This document shows, piece after piece, positions 23,275 through 33,119 of a stretch of 64,000 nt of DNA. This stretch comes from Sphingobacteriales bacterium (GTDB lineage: Bacteria; Bacteroidota; Bacteroidia; Sphingobacteriales; Sphingobacteriaceae). The position numbers and the translations under genes were made by a program. Numbering within the stretch: the first letter of the stretch is position 1; each line of letters opens with the position of its first letter. The DNA lies in assembly GCA_014763615.1 (NCBI GenBank), contig JACXVB010000001.1, positions 1 to 64,000 on the forward strand. Reading direction: 5' to 3'. Below the pieces are notes generated by a model. The model worked only from the letters and a program-made list of their open reading frames with translations, ran no database searches and was not told the DNA's origin.

Positions 23275-25575
23275 TTATTTTTTAAGAATGGCGATGATAC
23301 TTACCAAAGCTGTTAATGCTGTAGCCACAGCCGAAATCTCACCGGCACCTAATCTCACTTTTACATCTAATGAGGGTTGAGGGATCACAATTTTACTTCC
23401 TTTTGTAACCACAGGATAATTTCTAAAAAACAAGAAATGTTTGACTGGACTATTGATACCATTGGGATAAGACACGAAAGCATTCTTTAATCTAACATTT
23501 TGCTTTACTCCCCCTGCCGCATTTAAATAGTATTTAAAATTTTGGCTATGATACCTAAAAAGTTGTGGGGTATTTACACCGCCAACTACTTCAACAAAAG
23601 GATTTTCTTTAGGGATAAAAATACTATCTTGAGGTAATAATATTAGTTTTCGGTCTTTTTCTTTACCTACAAAATCTGCATCTACCCTGAGCCCTCTTCT
23701 GTAAATCTGAGCGTTCACTAAGGAGCCTGTTGGGGTGATACCACCTGCTCTTGCAATCAGTTCTAATGCTGTTTCGTCTCTCCTTTGTAAAGCATAAACA
23801 CCAGGAAACAGCACCTCTCCACCAATACCAATATTCCCTAAAGTTTGAAAGTTCACCAATTGCGGTACGGTAATCTTATCTAAGGCTTGTAATTCTATCG
23901 GATTGCCTGTCACATTCAAATTGCTATCCAAATTCACGGTAAAAGTTTCTACCAACTGATTGGCTACCGTATCCGATTGATTGGGAATAATTCTGGAAAC
24001 CTCTATTCTGTGTGCCGCTGCATTGTATTGAAAGCCTCCCGCCATAGCAATCAAATCTGGTAATTGCATTCCTTTTCTAAAAGGATAAATACCTGGCTTT
24101 TTTACCAATCCACTAATGCTGAGCGTTAAATCTTGATGCAGCTCATGCGTAGATAAAATGTGTACCTCATCTTCTCTTTGCAAGGCAATATCTGGAGCAT
24201 CACCAGACATGATTTTATCCAAATCAAATGGAATGGTTAACTTTTTTAAATCTGGTTGCGTACGATTGATATAGCCTCGATTCATTAAGGCATCATTTTT
24301 TAGTCCATCTGCATCTTTAATCAAACCTTTTAAACTAAGGTTCGGTGTGAGTTCAAATACGCCAGGCCGATAGACAGCTCCTTCAATGCGCACTCTGTTG
24401 GTATATCGGTCTAAAATTTGACTAACCACTACCGAGTCTCCATTCATGGGCACATAGTTTTCAAATAAATCTTTATTCACGTTTTTTACCTGAAGTTCTG
24501 TTTTCCCTTTTTGAAACACCTTTACCATTCCCTCATAAGCTTCTGCCTTAAAACCTCCTGCATATTGAATCAGTTGATCTAATGTTTCTTGCTGCTTAAG
24601 CTCATAAGCCATCGGGTTTTTAACCTCTCCAGCAATCACTACTCGTTTCTGATAAAAAGGAATGTGTATCACATCTTGATCTTCTAATCTAACATTTCCA
24701 TCCATTAAGCCCTTTTGTAAGAAATCATAAAAATCTACTGTTTTGATCACTTTATTATTTCTGATGAGCTCAATAGACCTCAAAGAACCATTTTCTGTTG
24801 GGCCGTCTGTTTGATATAAAACATTAAAAAGTGTGCTTAGTGATGAAATAGTATAAGTTCCAGGTTGGATTACCTGACCTACTACAGTTACTCTAATGCT
24901 TCTAATATTCCCTAAAGTGACACTCAAACTGGTTTTTCCGGTGGCTATTTCTGGATAAACTTTCAACATTTTTGCCCTAATTTGCACTTTTGCTTGGGCA
25001 ATTGTCATCCCGCTAACATTAACTAAACCGGCATAAGGAATCTGCACAAATCCATCCGGTGCTACTTTTGTTTTTACAGCTGTTTCATTTAATCCAGTTA
25101 AAATGATGATTAATTCATCATCTGGGCCTAATACATAGTTCTCTGGAGTTGCAATCCGTATATTGGGCTCAAAACTGAGCTTAGGGTTGTTGAAGAATGA
25201 TTTTCCGTAAATATTTGATAAAACATTATCGAAAACATTTTCTATGCTTGGGGGCTTCACTCTACTATAACTAATACTATCTCTTTTGCTACTGAGTTTA
25301 GTTGTATTTCCGGTATAAGAACCAGATTTTATTTTACTAATTCTAAGTTTCAATTTTTCCACCTCAGCGGTAGGCATCCCTTTTTGCTCTAAAATACTGT
25401 AAGCCGTAGATTCAGAAATTCCGGAGGATTGCAGCTTCTGATAAATAATCATTATTTGATCGTCTGTAAGGTCATCCACTTTTGTGTTTTGCACATCAGC
25501 AATAGAGATGTTTTGGGCCTTTAGAGCTACTGATAAAAAGGAAAATATAAGGAGTAGAATGATTCTGTAACGCAT
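23275..25575 (-). CDS. Wza-like polysaccharide export protein with multiple SLBB domains
   Basis: A 766-residue outer-membrane export protein. The signal peptide is about 1-20 (ending LKAQ). It has a poly-export domain (YVLGPDDELIIILTG) and then about six SLBB repeats, each carrying a G-x-V-x-x-P-G-x-Y/F-like core (VVGQVIQPGTY, IAGEVKNPMAY, IEGAVYRPGVF, ISGLVKKPGIY, IGGEVLFPGVY, VVGGVNTPQLF). A C-terminal hydrophobic helix ends in ILKK. This is much longer than E. coli Wza (about 380) because of the extra SLBB units, as usual in Bacteroidota. The frame opens at a TTG at 25596, but ATG 25575 gives the better signal peptide. It should form the polymer channel with the neighbouring Wzz-like protein. 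Confidence 0.9.
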   Translation of the reverse strand: MRYRIILLLIFSFLSVALKAQNISIADVQNTKVDDLTDDQIMIIYQKLQSSGISESTAYSILEQKGMPTAEVEKLKLRISKIKSGSYTGNTTKLSSKRDSISYSRVKPPSIENVFDNVLSNIYGKSFFNNPKLSFEPNIRIATPENYVLGPDDELIIILTGLNETAVKTKVAPDGFVQIPYAGLVNVSGMTIAQAKVQIRAKMLKVYPEIATGKTSLSVTLGNIRSIRVTVVGQVIQPGTYTISSLSTLFNVLYQTDGPTENGSLRSIELIRNNKVIKTVDFYDFLQKGLMDGNVRLEDQDVIHIPFYQKRVVIAGEVKNPMAYELKQQETLDQLIQYAGGFKAEAYEGMVKVFQKGKTELQVKNVNKDLFENYVPMNGDSVVVSQILDRYTNRVRIEGAVYRPGVFELTPNLSLKGLIKDADGLKNDALMNRGYINRTQPDLKKLTIPFDLDKIMSGDAPDIALQREDEVHILSTHELHQDLTLSISGLVKKPGIYPFRKGMQLPDLIAMAGGFQYNAAAHRIEVSRIIPNQSDTVANQLVETFTVNLDSNLNVTGNPIELQALDKITVPQLVNFQTLGNIGIGGEVLFPGVYALQRRDETALELIARAGGITPTGSLVNAQIYRRGLRVDADFVGKEKDRKLILLPQDSIFIPKENPFVEVVGGVNTPQLFRYHSQNFKYYLNAAGGVKQNVRLKNAFVSYPNGINSPVKHFLFFRNYPVVTKGSKIVIPQPSLDVKVRLGAGEISAVATALTALVSIIAILKK

Positions 25576-25604
25576 AATTTTTATAAAGCAACGCAATTTA
25601 GTTA

Positions 25605-27248
25605 TTACAATCCATATCTAATACCAAACTGAAATTGAGAATATTTAGAATTTGTACTCTTCGCATAGTTTTGATCATGAATCAAATCCAATTTAGCAGA
25701 TAAATATAAATTATTTAGCCATTCATAAGAGCTAGAAAGGCTAAAACTACTTTGTACTCTTTGTAAATCAAACAAAAAAGGAGGTTGAGGCTCTGCTAAA
25801 TATTGTTGAGCAATAGTCCCTTCCGAACCTTTTCTTACTCTTTGAAAAGTAAGTGCTGTTTTTAATCTGGCAAAAGGGGTGAATTTTGCGTAAACCATCC
25901 ATCGGTCGGCATTGCTCCCCATCCAATCTCCCAAAACATAATCCTGATTGGCATATGTTTGGGCAGGAATGATATTTTGATAAACAAAAGGATTGATTCG
26001 GGTATATTCTGCTCCTAAAGTTAGGTAAGGAATAAATACGTCGGTAACACTTGCGCCTAGGTTATATCCTAACTGATTTCTGCTTTTAGCAGGATTAAAA
26101 ATTGTAGAAGTTCTGATTTCATCAATAAAAAGGGTGGCATACAGATGAGTATTCTTGATTTGATTTCTTGAACTTGCCTGAAAGAAAAATTGACCGTTAG
26201 AGCCCGTATTAATTTGATACCTACTCTTATACTGATCATAAGCTTTAAAAAATAGAATAGGGATGAGATATGCAGCATCAAATCGGTCGCTATAAACCAT
26301 AGACTCGCCTATACTCAGCAACATTCCTTTCATTGGTAAGAAAGTTAAACTGTGTGAAGCTAGGAATTTAGAAACATAGATTTCTCGATCAGGACCATAA
26401 ACATCATTACCTTTAGGATAGGAAGCTGTAGAATCAATAATACCAGATTGAAGCCAAGCATTCAAATAATTAAATCTTAACCATTTGAGCGGCTGGTAAT
26501 CAAACCTAACAAAAGGATAAGAGGGAGCCTTGTTAGATAATATAATTCTTCCATTTTCTCCATAACCCCAAAGGTTTTGATCTTTCCCTATACTGATGAA
26601 TCCATTTTTCCAACTATAGGTAAGGTTACCTCTTAAGTCGCTATAATTTAATTTCTTTGCGGTTTGTGTATAATCTACATTTTGGGTTTGAACAATTCCG
26701 GTTTCAGGGGTAAACCTCTTAAAGCTATCTAAACCATCTCCGGTCTCGGTAATGTCTCTAAAGCTGGCTTGAAAACTAAAATGTTTATTCATATATCCGT
26801 ATAGCGAAATACCACTAGAATTCTTAAGTAAATGTTGAAAATTACTTTGTGTGGTTTGAAGCGTGATAATGGGGTCCATCCTTACTAAAAAACCATCCTG
26901 ATTTGCCGAAAACGTTCTAAATCGTTTAGCACTATCATTTTTTAATATGATGTTACTTCTTTCTGCATCAATTTGTTTAAAATCGGTAAATTCTTTTTGA
27001 TAAAAACTAAGTTCTTTACGCTCAATCTTACTTAAATCATCATATTTCAATTGGTTTAATAAATGAATGATTTCTTTTCTGCTGATAGGTAAAATATCAT
27101 CAGAAAATATAATTCTACCTTTTTGAGCCTGGCGACTTAAAAAATGGATCACTTCATGATCTGGATTTTCAAATACTACTTGGGCGGATGAGGATTGGGT
27201 TACAAATAGCACTAATATGAAAAGAAAAACCTTAATACGCATTCTCAT
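25605..27248 (-). CDS. Wzi/capsule-assembly-like outer-membrane barrel
   Basis: A 547-residue exported protein (signal peptide about 1-22, ending SSAQ), beta-rich and ending in an aromatic-containing strand (FQFGIRYGL). The segment KDQNLWGYGENGRIILSNKAPSYP-like (about residue 220) corresponds to the NLWWGPGxRNS landmark of the tandem barrels at 17987 and 19689 but is clearly more distant. The N-terminal part is helical (IHFLSRQAQKGRI, ISRKEIIHLLNQL), as in other Bacteroidota Wzi-like proteins. The start overlaps the preceding transferase gene by 17 bases. Lying beside the SLBB exporter, it is likely to act in the final surface step. Confidence 0.75.
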   Translation of the reverse strand: MRMRIKVFLFILVLFVTQSSSAQVVFENPDHEVIHFLSRQAQKGRIIFSDDILPISRKEIIHLLNQLKYDDLSKIERKELSFYQKEFTDFKQIDAERSNIILKNDSAKRFRTFSANQDGFLVRMDPIITLQTTQSNFQHLLKNSSGISLYGYMNKHFSFQASFRDITETGDGLDSFKRFTPETGIVQTQNVDYTQTAKKLNYSDLRGNLTYSWKNGFISIGKDQNLWGYGENGRIILSNKAPSYPFVRFDYQPLKWLRFNYLNAWLQSGIIDSTASYPKGNDVYGPDREIYVSKFLASHSLTFLPMKGMLLSIGESMVYSDRFDAAYLIPILFFKAYDQYKSRYQINTGSNGQFFFQASSRNQIKNTHLYATLFIDEIRTSTIFNPAKSRNQLGYNLGASVTDVFIPYLTLGAEYTRINPFVYQNIIPAQTYANQDYVLGDWMGSNADRWMVYAKFTPFARLKTALTFQRVRKGSEGTIAQQYLAEPQPPFLFDLQRVQSSFSLSSSYEWLNNLYLSAKLDLIHDQNYAKSTNSKYSQFQFGIRYGL

Positions 27249-28632
27249 CTCCTTTAATAATATTAACCATAGTTTGTAAAATAATCCAGCAATCTAAACG
27301 GAAAGTCCATCGATGAATATAGTATAGATCGAAATTCACCCGAGTTTGCATATCATGTTTGGTTAGTGTTTCTCCTCTACAACCATTCACTTGCGCCCAA
27401 CCGGTAATGCCCGGCTTCACCAAATGCCTGAGTAAGTAATGTTCAATTTCTTTAATTGAGGATAGATTTAAAGGTGTTACATGCGGTCTTGGCCCTACTA
27501 CAGACATGTTTCCAATCAATACATTCCAAAACTGGGGGAACTCATCAATATTAGATTTTCTTAGGTATTTCCCTAAAGTGGTTACCCTACTATCATTTCG
27601 GGTGGATTGTATAAAATTACCATCCGCATCAACTTGGGGGCTGCCATGCTTCATTGTTCTAAACTTATAGCAAATAATCCGCTCATTATTGATTCCCCAT
27701 CGCTCTTGCTTAAAAATAACAGGTCCTTTAGAGCTCAGTTTAATTAAGAGGGCCACTATAGGGAAAAGCCACCATCCTATCATCAAAAAGAATAAAGACG
27801 CAAAAAGTATATCAAAAGTTCGTTTCAACAGTTTATTATAAAAGCGATCTTGAGGTAAAGACCTTAGATTAAGTACTGGTAATAATCCAATGGTATTAAT
27901 TTGGATATTAGTGCTTGCATAAAAGTAAAAATCGGGTATGATACGTACTCGCTTGGCATAATGGTCGCAAACTTCAACGCTGTATTTTATCTCTTTATGT
28001 GCCGAATTAGGTAGAGCAATAATCACTTCGTCTATCTCTATGCTTTGAATGATGGAAGGCAAATCATCTACTTTGCCGAGATAGTTACAACCATTTAATT
28101 TATTTTGTTCGTTATCTATGAAACCCAAGCAATCATATCCATAGTATTTATGGGTTTTTATGGTATCATAGAAATTTAATGCTGCTGAAGTGGAGCCTAC
28201 TAATAGTACTTTTTCTTGTAGCTTTCCCTGATAAATTAAGCCGTGGAGGTATTTTCTTAAGGCGTATTTGGTGATCACTACACTTAGAAAAACGATGCCA
28301 AAATAGAAGAGTAGAAAACGATTGTTAAATTGAAAATTATCTCTGAAAAAAAATAATATAGAAGTCAGGAATATGCCATGCAGGATAATAGTAAAGCCGA
28401 TATAGACTATTTCTTCTGAAAATTTATTGGTTCTTAAATCGGTATAAAGTTTACTGATATGTGCAGAGATATACCAAGAAATGAGGGATAGCAGCGCAAA
28501 TAAATAGATAAAAATCCCAGAATAAGAAACCTCTTGCCCAAACTGATTTAGCGACCACACTAAACATAAAAGAATAATGGGAGCATCTATTAAGGAACGT
28601 ATATTTTGATAAATAACGTAAGGTTTTGTCAT
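27232..28632 (-). CDS. exopolysaccharide polyprenyl glycosylphosphotransferase (WcaJ/PssY type)
   Basis: A 466-residue initiating transferase. The N-terminal half holds four or so membrane helices and a CoA-binding-like domain (KVLLVGSTSAALNFYDTI). The C-terminal bacterial sugar transferase domain (PF02397 type) has KRTFDILFASLFFL, KQERWGINNERI, YKFRTM, LRKSNIDEFPQFWNVLIG, MSVVGPRPH and KPGITGWAQVNGCRG. It transfers hexose-1-phosphate, typically glucose or galactose, to undecaprenyl phosphate. With the WecA-like enzyme at 14328 the locus has two different initiators, suggesting two lipid-linked glycans or different acceptors. ATG start, 3 bases after the next upstream gene. Confidence 0.92.
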   Translation of the reverse strand: MTKPYVIYQNIRSLIDAPIILLCLVWSLNQFGQEVSYSGIFIYLFALLSLISWYISAHISKLYTDLRTNKFSEEIVYIGFTIILHGIFLTSILFFFRDNFQFNNRFLLFYFGIVFLSVVITKYALRKYLHGLIYQGKLQEKVLLVGSTSAALNFYDTIKTHKYYGYDCLGFIDNEQNKLNGCNYLGKVDDLPSIIQSIEIDEVIIALPNSAHKEIKYSVEVCDHYAKRVRIIPDFYFYASTNIQINTIGLLPVLNLRSLPQDRFYNKLLKRTFDILFASLFFLMIGWWLFPIVALLIKLSSKGPVIFKQERWGINNERIICYKFRTMKHGSPQVDADGNFIQSTRNDSRVTTLGKYLRKSNIDEFPQFWNVLIGNMSVVGPRPHVTPLNLSSIKEIEHYLLRHLVKPGITGWAQVNGCRGETLTKHDMQTRVNFDLYYIHRWTFRLDCWIILQTMVNIIKGDENAY

Positions 28633-28635
28633 AGA

Positions 28636-29754
28636 TTAACGCTTTAACAGTTTCTCAAATAAAGATTTATACTGAAAAGTAACATGATTCCAATTGTATT
28701 TTAACCCTAATCCAGTGCTTACTTTGTCTCGATAGATGTCTAAATTAGCTGTTTCTTCCACTCGTTTTATTAATTGAGTTAAAGACCCACTTCGCTTTTC
28801 AAAAAGTAATCCAAACTCACCATGATTTAACATTTCTTGATTAAATGGAGTATTTAACGCTAAAATAGCACATTTATTAGCCATTGCTTTTAACATAGCA
28901 GGATTTGTTCCACCAAATTCATGTCCATGAAAATAGGCAAAACAGTTTTGGTATAAACAAAGTAATTCATCTTGGTTTTTTACGTAACCTGTAAATATTA
29001 GTTGATTGGAAGCTAAAGATTTTAACGTTTCTGCGTAGCTATCTTGATAAGGCACATCCCCAACTACTACTAATTTTTTGTTTGATGATGAATTTAAAAA
29101 CTCTTGAACAATAAAATCTGCATTATTATCAGGGATTAAACGCCCTACTATCAAATAATAAGTCTGATTCTCTAAACCTAGTTTTTTTAAAAACCCTAAC
29201 TCTTGTTTTTTATATTCTGGTGCACCGTAGGCAATCACCTCAGAGTTCGACTTAAAAGTTTTCCAATAAACTGCTCTCATGGCTTCTGCATCACTTACTA
29301 AAACATTGTAAAATTTAGTTGCGCACCAGGCTCCAAAATAAAAATATTTACTCCCTAAACCCTTCCATTTGGGTCGTTCCCACTCTAATCCATCAGTATT
29401 GATTATTGTTTTTTTTCCTGTTAATCGAGGTAGCCATCCCAATGGCCCTGCTGCAAGATTCACCACCAATACTACCTGAGCATGACTAAAAGTAACGTGT
29501 AAAATACTTAAAAAAGAATGAATTAACTGATTTAACGATTTGTGCTTAACGGTAGGCAAATACACCAAAGAAATACCATTTACACTTTTAGGCCTATTTA
29601 CAAAAAGTGCTTTTTGGCAATAAACTGTCACCTCTACATCGCTGTTAACCAATCTTTCCGATAACTCCTTTACGAAAGTTTCATAACCTCCATAAACATA
29701 GGGGTAACCTCTGGAGCCAATAATGGCAAGCTTAACTTTCTGTTTAGGTTGCAA
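28636..29754 (-). CDS. glycosyltransferase with DUF1972 N-terminus
   Basis: A 372-residue GT-B enzyme. The N-terminal KLAIIGSRGYPYVYGGYETF and the following NLAAGPLGWLPRLTGKKTI are characteristic of DUF1972 / rhamnosyltransferase-like proteins. The C-terminal half has the nucleotide-sugar-binding region GGTNPAMLKAMANKCAILAL. It probably adds a 6-deoxyhexose to the lipid-linked repeat unit, but the sugar cannot be read from the sequence. The start appears to be TTG (29754); no ATG exists before the conserved N-terminal strand and there is an in-frame TAA 15 bases upstream. Seven bases separate it from the preceding glycosyltransferase. Confidence 0.85.
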   Translation of the reverse strand: MQPKQKVKLAIIGSRGYPYVYGGYETFVKELSERLVNSDVEVTVYCQKALFVNRPKSVNGISLVYLPTVKHKSLNQLIHSFLSILHVTFSHAQVVLVVNLAAGPLGWLPRLTGKKTIINTDGLEWERPKWKGLGSKYFYFGAWCATKFYNVLVSDAEAMRAVYWKTFKSNSEVIAYGAPEYKKQELGFLKKLGLENQTYYLIVGRLIPDNNADFIVQEFLNSSSNKKLVVVGDVPYQDSYAETLKSLASNQLIFTGYVKNQDELLCLYQNCFAYFHGHEFGGTNPAMLKAMANKCAILALNTPFNQEMLNHGEFGLLFEKRSGSLTQLIKRVEETANLDIYRDKVSTGLGLKYNWNHVTFQYKSLFEKLLKR

Positions 29755-29761
29755 AATATTT

Positions 29762-31003
29762 TTAGGTTAAAATTGGAACTACTTTTTTCAGTTGCTGATA
29801 ATAATGAGACGGATCTGAAATTTCATTGATCAAAACAGCTGCCTGTTTTCCCATTTTTTTTGCTAATGCCTTATCCTGATAAAGGATATTAATTTTTTCT
29901 GCTAATTCACGCTCATTTCCATGAGAAAATAAAAAACCTGTTTTACCATCAATCACCATTTCTGGAATGGCACCAATTCTTGAACCAATAACGGGTTTTT
30001 CCATGAGCATTGCTTCTGCTAAGATAAATCCAAAAACCTCATACCACTCAGACGGACAAATTAAAAACTCTGATTGACGAATGATATTTAATACCTCTTC
30101 TTTAGGCTTTTTCCCTTCAAAAGAAACATGATTTAGACCTTCACTTTGGGCAAATGCTTTCAAATCTTCTTCAAGAGAACCTGTTCCAATAATTTTTAAT
30201 GCCACATTTTTGCAGCTTTTCATAGCCTTCAACAACGTCCAAACACCTTTATAAGTTTCTAATCTACCTACAAAAACTATAAATGGCTTTGTATTTTGCA
30301 CATCGTTAGCCTTCGCTTTAAGTTTAAAATCTCTTAAATCATAACTATGATAAATGTGATGAAGTTTAGCAGTTTGAAAACCAAAATCTAAAAACTTCTG
30401 ATAAACAAATTTGGAAGGGCAAATGAAATAATCTACATCATCATAAAAATTCAAAAAGTGCTGAGAATAGTTATCCAAAGTAGCTACCAGACTAGCCAAG
30501 GTAGATTGCTTTTTACATTTATGGATGGTGGCTTGATAAAATTTACCCACTTTACAATCCTCGCAGACCTGATTATTGGAGAAAAAGGTTCCCTCTGGAC
30601 ATAGGATGGTATAATCATGCAGAGTCCAAATGATTGGAATTCCTGCTTCCTTAATGGGTTTGATAATAGCAGGAGTGAGGTAATGATGGATAAGATTAAG
30701 GTGAACCAAATCAATAGACTCCTTTTGAAGTAATTCTGTGATGTTTTTTACCGCCTCTTTAGAGTAAATGCTCTTGGTTAAAACCTTTAAGCTATCCGTA
30801 AGCTTTGGTTTTTGGTTAATGGCTCGATAGTTAATATGCTTTACAAAATACTTCTGATAGGGCGTAGGCATATTTTGTTCATGATGCATTGAAAAAGGAA
30901 TTACCTGATGGCTATGATCTTGATAAATCTTAGTCATGTTTTCTATGTAAGTCCAATCGCCTCCACTCGGAAACCAAGTCCAATTCACCATTAAAATATT
31001 CAT
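29762..31003 (-). CDS. glycosyltransferase family 4
   Basis: A 413-residue GT-B glycosyltransferase. The N-terminal MNILMVNWTWFPSGGDWTYI forms the acceptor-side Rossmann strand and glycine loop, and TLHDYTILCPEGTFF with four downstream Cys (CEDCKVGKFYQATIHKC) is a feature of one GT4 subgroup. The donor-site block is EWYEVFGFILAEAMLMEKPV with the EX7E-type pair, then GAIPEMVIDGKTGFLF. It overlaps the upstream methyltransferase gene by 4 bases (ATGA). It acts at the cytoplasmic face of the inner membrane, extending the undecaprenyl-linked oligosaccharide. Donor and linkage are unknown. Confidence 0.87.
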   Translation of the reverse strand: MNILMVNWTWFPSGGDWTYIENMTKIYQDHSHQVIPFSMHHEQNMPTPYQKYFVKHINYRAINQKPKLTDSLKVLTKSIYSKEAVKNITELLQKESIDLVHLNLIHHYLTPAIIKPIKEAGIPIIWTLHDYTILCPEGTFFSNNQVCEDCKVGKFYQATIHKCKKQSTLASLVATLDNYSQHFLNFYDDVDYFICPSKFVYQKFLDFGFQTAKLHHIYHSYDLRDFKLKAKANDVQNTKPFIVFVGRLETYKGVWTLLKAMKSCKNVALKIIGTGSLEEDLKAFAQSEGLNHVSFEGKKPKEEVLNIIRQSEFLICPSEWYEVFGFILAEAMLMEKPVIGSRIGAIPEMVIDGKTGFLFSHGNERELAEKINILYQDKALAKKMGKQAAVLINEISDPSHYYQQLKKVVPILT

Positions 31004-31929
31004 ATAGATTTTTTCTGAGCGTATAATCTAATCACCCCTCCATGATTGAAGAAAGCAGCCAAAATTTCTAGAATCATGGCAAATGGTAATGTAATAACAA
31101 TCTTAAGCAGTAAAGCTAAAGATTTTTTCTGTTTCAGATCTCCTATCAAAAAACCTCGATATCCAAACCAATTCCATATACTTTGCATCATCCCAATCAC
31201 CCCTAAATGCCATGAGAAAGATTCCATTTTAAGTATTTGAAAATCATTTTTTAATAGAATATTATGGAGTTGCTTTTTTGAAAAATGATTTAAATGTCTA
31301 GGAATATCTAAATGCAACCAGTGTTTGCCCGCCCATTTTGATTGCCAACTATTCACATTTGGAACTTCTAAAACTAATAAACCAGTGTTATTTAAATTAT
31401 CAAAAGTTAAATGATGAAGTAGTGTTTCGGGGCTAGGTAAATGTTCTAAAACGTGAAATAAAGTGATGATATCAAATCTTTGATTGAAGATTTTACCTTT
31501 CTCATAGATATCAGTATTAATATCTAAACCAAAAACTTCTTGAGCGTAATGAGCTCTAGGCAAAGAAGTCTCTACACCTTTTACTTCAAAACCAAATTGC
31601 CGAGCAAAATTTAAAAAAAGACCTTTTCCAGAACCAAAATCTAATAAAGTTAAGCCTTTATTTGGCTTTAAATGTTTGATTTTTTGAAGCACTTGCCGAT
31701 ACTCATATTCTTGAATCTGATAAAAAATACTCTTTTTAGTATCTTTTACCTGATAATCTTTTTCATCATAATAAACTTGAATAGCTATTTCCTTATCAAA
31801 AAAAGTATAGATGTGACCACAATTTTCACATTTTATGATTCGATAATCGATACTTTCCTTTTTTATTTTAAAAAGTGATGAATTGGATTTGGGTGAAGTT
31901 TGACAGATAGGGCAGTTGTTATTAATCAT
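31000..31929 (-). CDS. class I SAM-dependent methyltransferase with N-terminal zinc-ribbon-like motif
   Basis: A 309-residue protein beginning with CPIC...CENCG (Cys6, Cys9, Cys36, Cys39 approximately), a zinc-ribbon-like pair common in sugar C- or O-methyltransferases of this type. The core has LTLLDFGSGKGLFLNFA (motif I, intact GxGxG-like loop), VKGVETS (motif II), DIITLFHVLEHLPSPE and LVLEVPNVNSW. A hydrophobic stretch near residue 265 (IVITLPFAMILEILAAFF) may touch the membrane. It overlaps the next gene by ATGA. It probably methylates a polysaccharide precursor or cap; a capping role in chain termination is possible but not shown. Confidence 0.84.
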   Translation of the reverse strand: MINNNCPICQTSPKSNSSLFKIKKESIDYRIIKCENCGHIYTFFDKEIAIQVYYDEKDYQVKDTKKSIFYQIQEYEYRQVLQKIKHLKPNKGLTLLDFGSGKGLFLNFARQFGFEVKGVETSLPRAHYAQEVFGLDINTDIYEKGKIFNQRFDIITLFHVLEHLPSPETLLHHLTFDNLNNTGLLVLEVPNVNSWQSKWAGKHWLHLDIPRHLNHFSKKQLHNILLKNDFQILKMESFSWHLGVIGMMQSIWNWFGYRGFLIGDLKQKKSLALLLKIVITLPFAMILEILAAFFNHGGVIRLYAQKKSI

Positions 31930-31988
31930 AAGACATTTATCAATCGCGAAGCTGCTTTTGAGATGCTCAAAGCTACAAAAAACAGATA

Positions 31989-33119
31989 CTATTTTTCTTG
32001 TGAAGCTTTAAAAACATCTATTAACTGCTGGGCTGATTTATTCCAACTGAAATTTGATAAGCGTTTTTTCCCTAATAAAATCATCTCTTTTTGAAGCGAT
32101 GGATTATTCAATATACTCAGTATTTGAGTGGCAATATCTGCTGGAGAGTAGGGGTTAAATGTTACAACTGCCTCGCCCCCGATTTCAGGTAAACAAGAAT
32201 TATTGGCAACGGCAACCGGTAATTTATGAAAAAATGCCTCTAATACCGGGATACCAAAACCTTCATTAACAGAGGGAAAAACATATACTAGCGCATTACT
32301 ATATAAAGAGGCTAACTCATCATCCTTTAAATAACCAGTAAAAACAATTGCATCCTCTAGTTTTGCATTTTTTACCTCCTTTAGAATATCAGCATAATCG
32401 TTACTATGTTTTTTGGAGGCAGTATTACCCGCTAAAACCAGCTTTAACTCGGGGAATTTTTTATGGATAATAGCAAATGATTTAACGAGATTAGGTAAGT
32501 TTTTTCGCTTATCCATTACGCCAACATGTAACAAATATTCTTTTTTATTTAGTTTAAACTGCTGTAAGAATTTTTTAGAAATTTGCTCATCAGTTTCAAC
32601 AAAAGATTTTGGTCCCTCATAAACCGTTAGCATTTGATGATTAGAAAAACCTGTAAAATGTTGTATCCTTTCTTTTGAATAATTACTTGGACAAATAATC
32701 TTATACGCTCTTTTAGCTCCTGAAACAGTAACTTTCAAATAAAATCTTAACCAGGTTGGATTATAATGCTCAGGGTTCTCAAATAAAAATGCATCATGAA
32801 AAACAGGAAAAGTTTGATAGCCTAATTTAATATATGGGACATAACTATCTGTACAAAACAATACATCTGCTTTAGCCAACCAAGCTTTGATTGGCAAAAC
32901 AACTTGCTTCCAAAAATGATAGGCAAAATGTGTAAATAGTTTTCCTAATTTATTTTCGCCGGTATAAACTGAAAATGGCGTATCCAAAAATATAAACTGA
33001 ACATCTTGATTCTCCAATTCTTTAAATGCCTTGCAAAACTCTGTTAAATACGTTTTAGTACCCGTTTTGGCTACTTTTAATTCTCTAATATCAATGGCTA
33101 TTACTAACTTCTGACCCAT
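31989..33119 (-). CDS. glycosyltransferase family 4
   Basis: A 376-residue GT-B enzyme. The N-terminus KLVIAIDIRELKVAKTGTKTY is followed by ICPSNYSKERIQHFTG and LLHVGVMDKRKNLPNLVKSF, and the donor site is PSVNEGFGIPVLEAFFHKLP with the EX7E pair, then CLPEIGGEAVVTFNP. This is the mannosyl-/rhamnosyltransferase-like pattern of the family. A TTG at 33140 would lengthen it by seven residues; ATG 33119 fits the conserved N-terminus better. Even so it overlaps the upstream ligase gene by 29 bases, a long overlap implying translational coupling. Confidence 0.87.
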   Translation of the reverse strand: MGQKLVIAIDIRELKVAKTGTKTYLTEFCKAFKELENQDVQFIFLDTPFSVYTGENKLGKLFTHFAYHFWKQVVLPIKAWLAKADVLFCTDSYVPYIKLGYQTFPVFHDAFLFENPEHYNPTWLRFYLKVTVSGAKRAYKIICPSNYSKERIQHFTGFSNHQMLTVYEGPKSFVETDEQISKKFLQQFKLNKKEYLLHVGVMDKRKNLPNLVKSFAIIHKKFPELKLVLAGNTASKKHSNDYADILKEVKNAKLEDAIVFTGYLKDDELASLYSNALVYVFPSVNEGFGIPVLEAFFHKLPVAVANNSCLPEIGGEAVVTFNPYSPADIATQILSILNNPSLQKEMILLGKKRLSNFSWNKSAQQLIDVFKASQEK

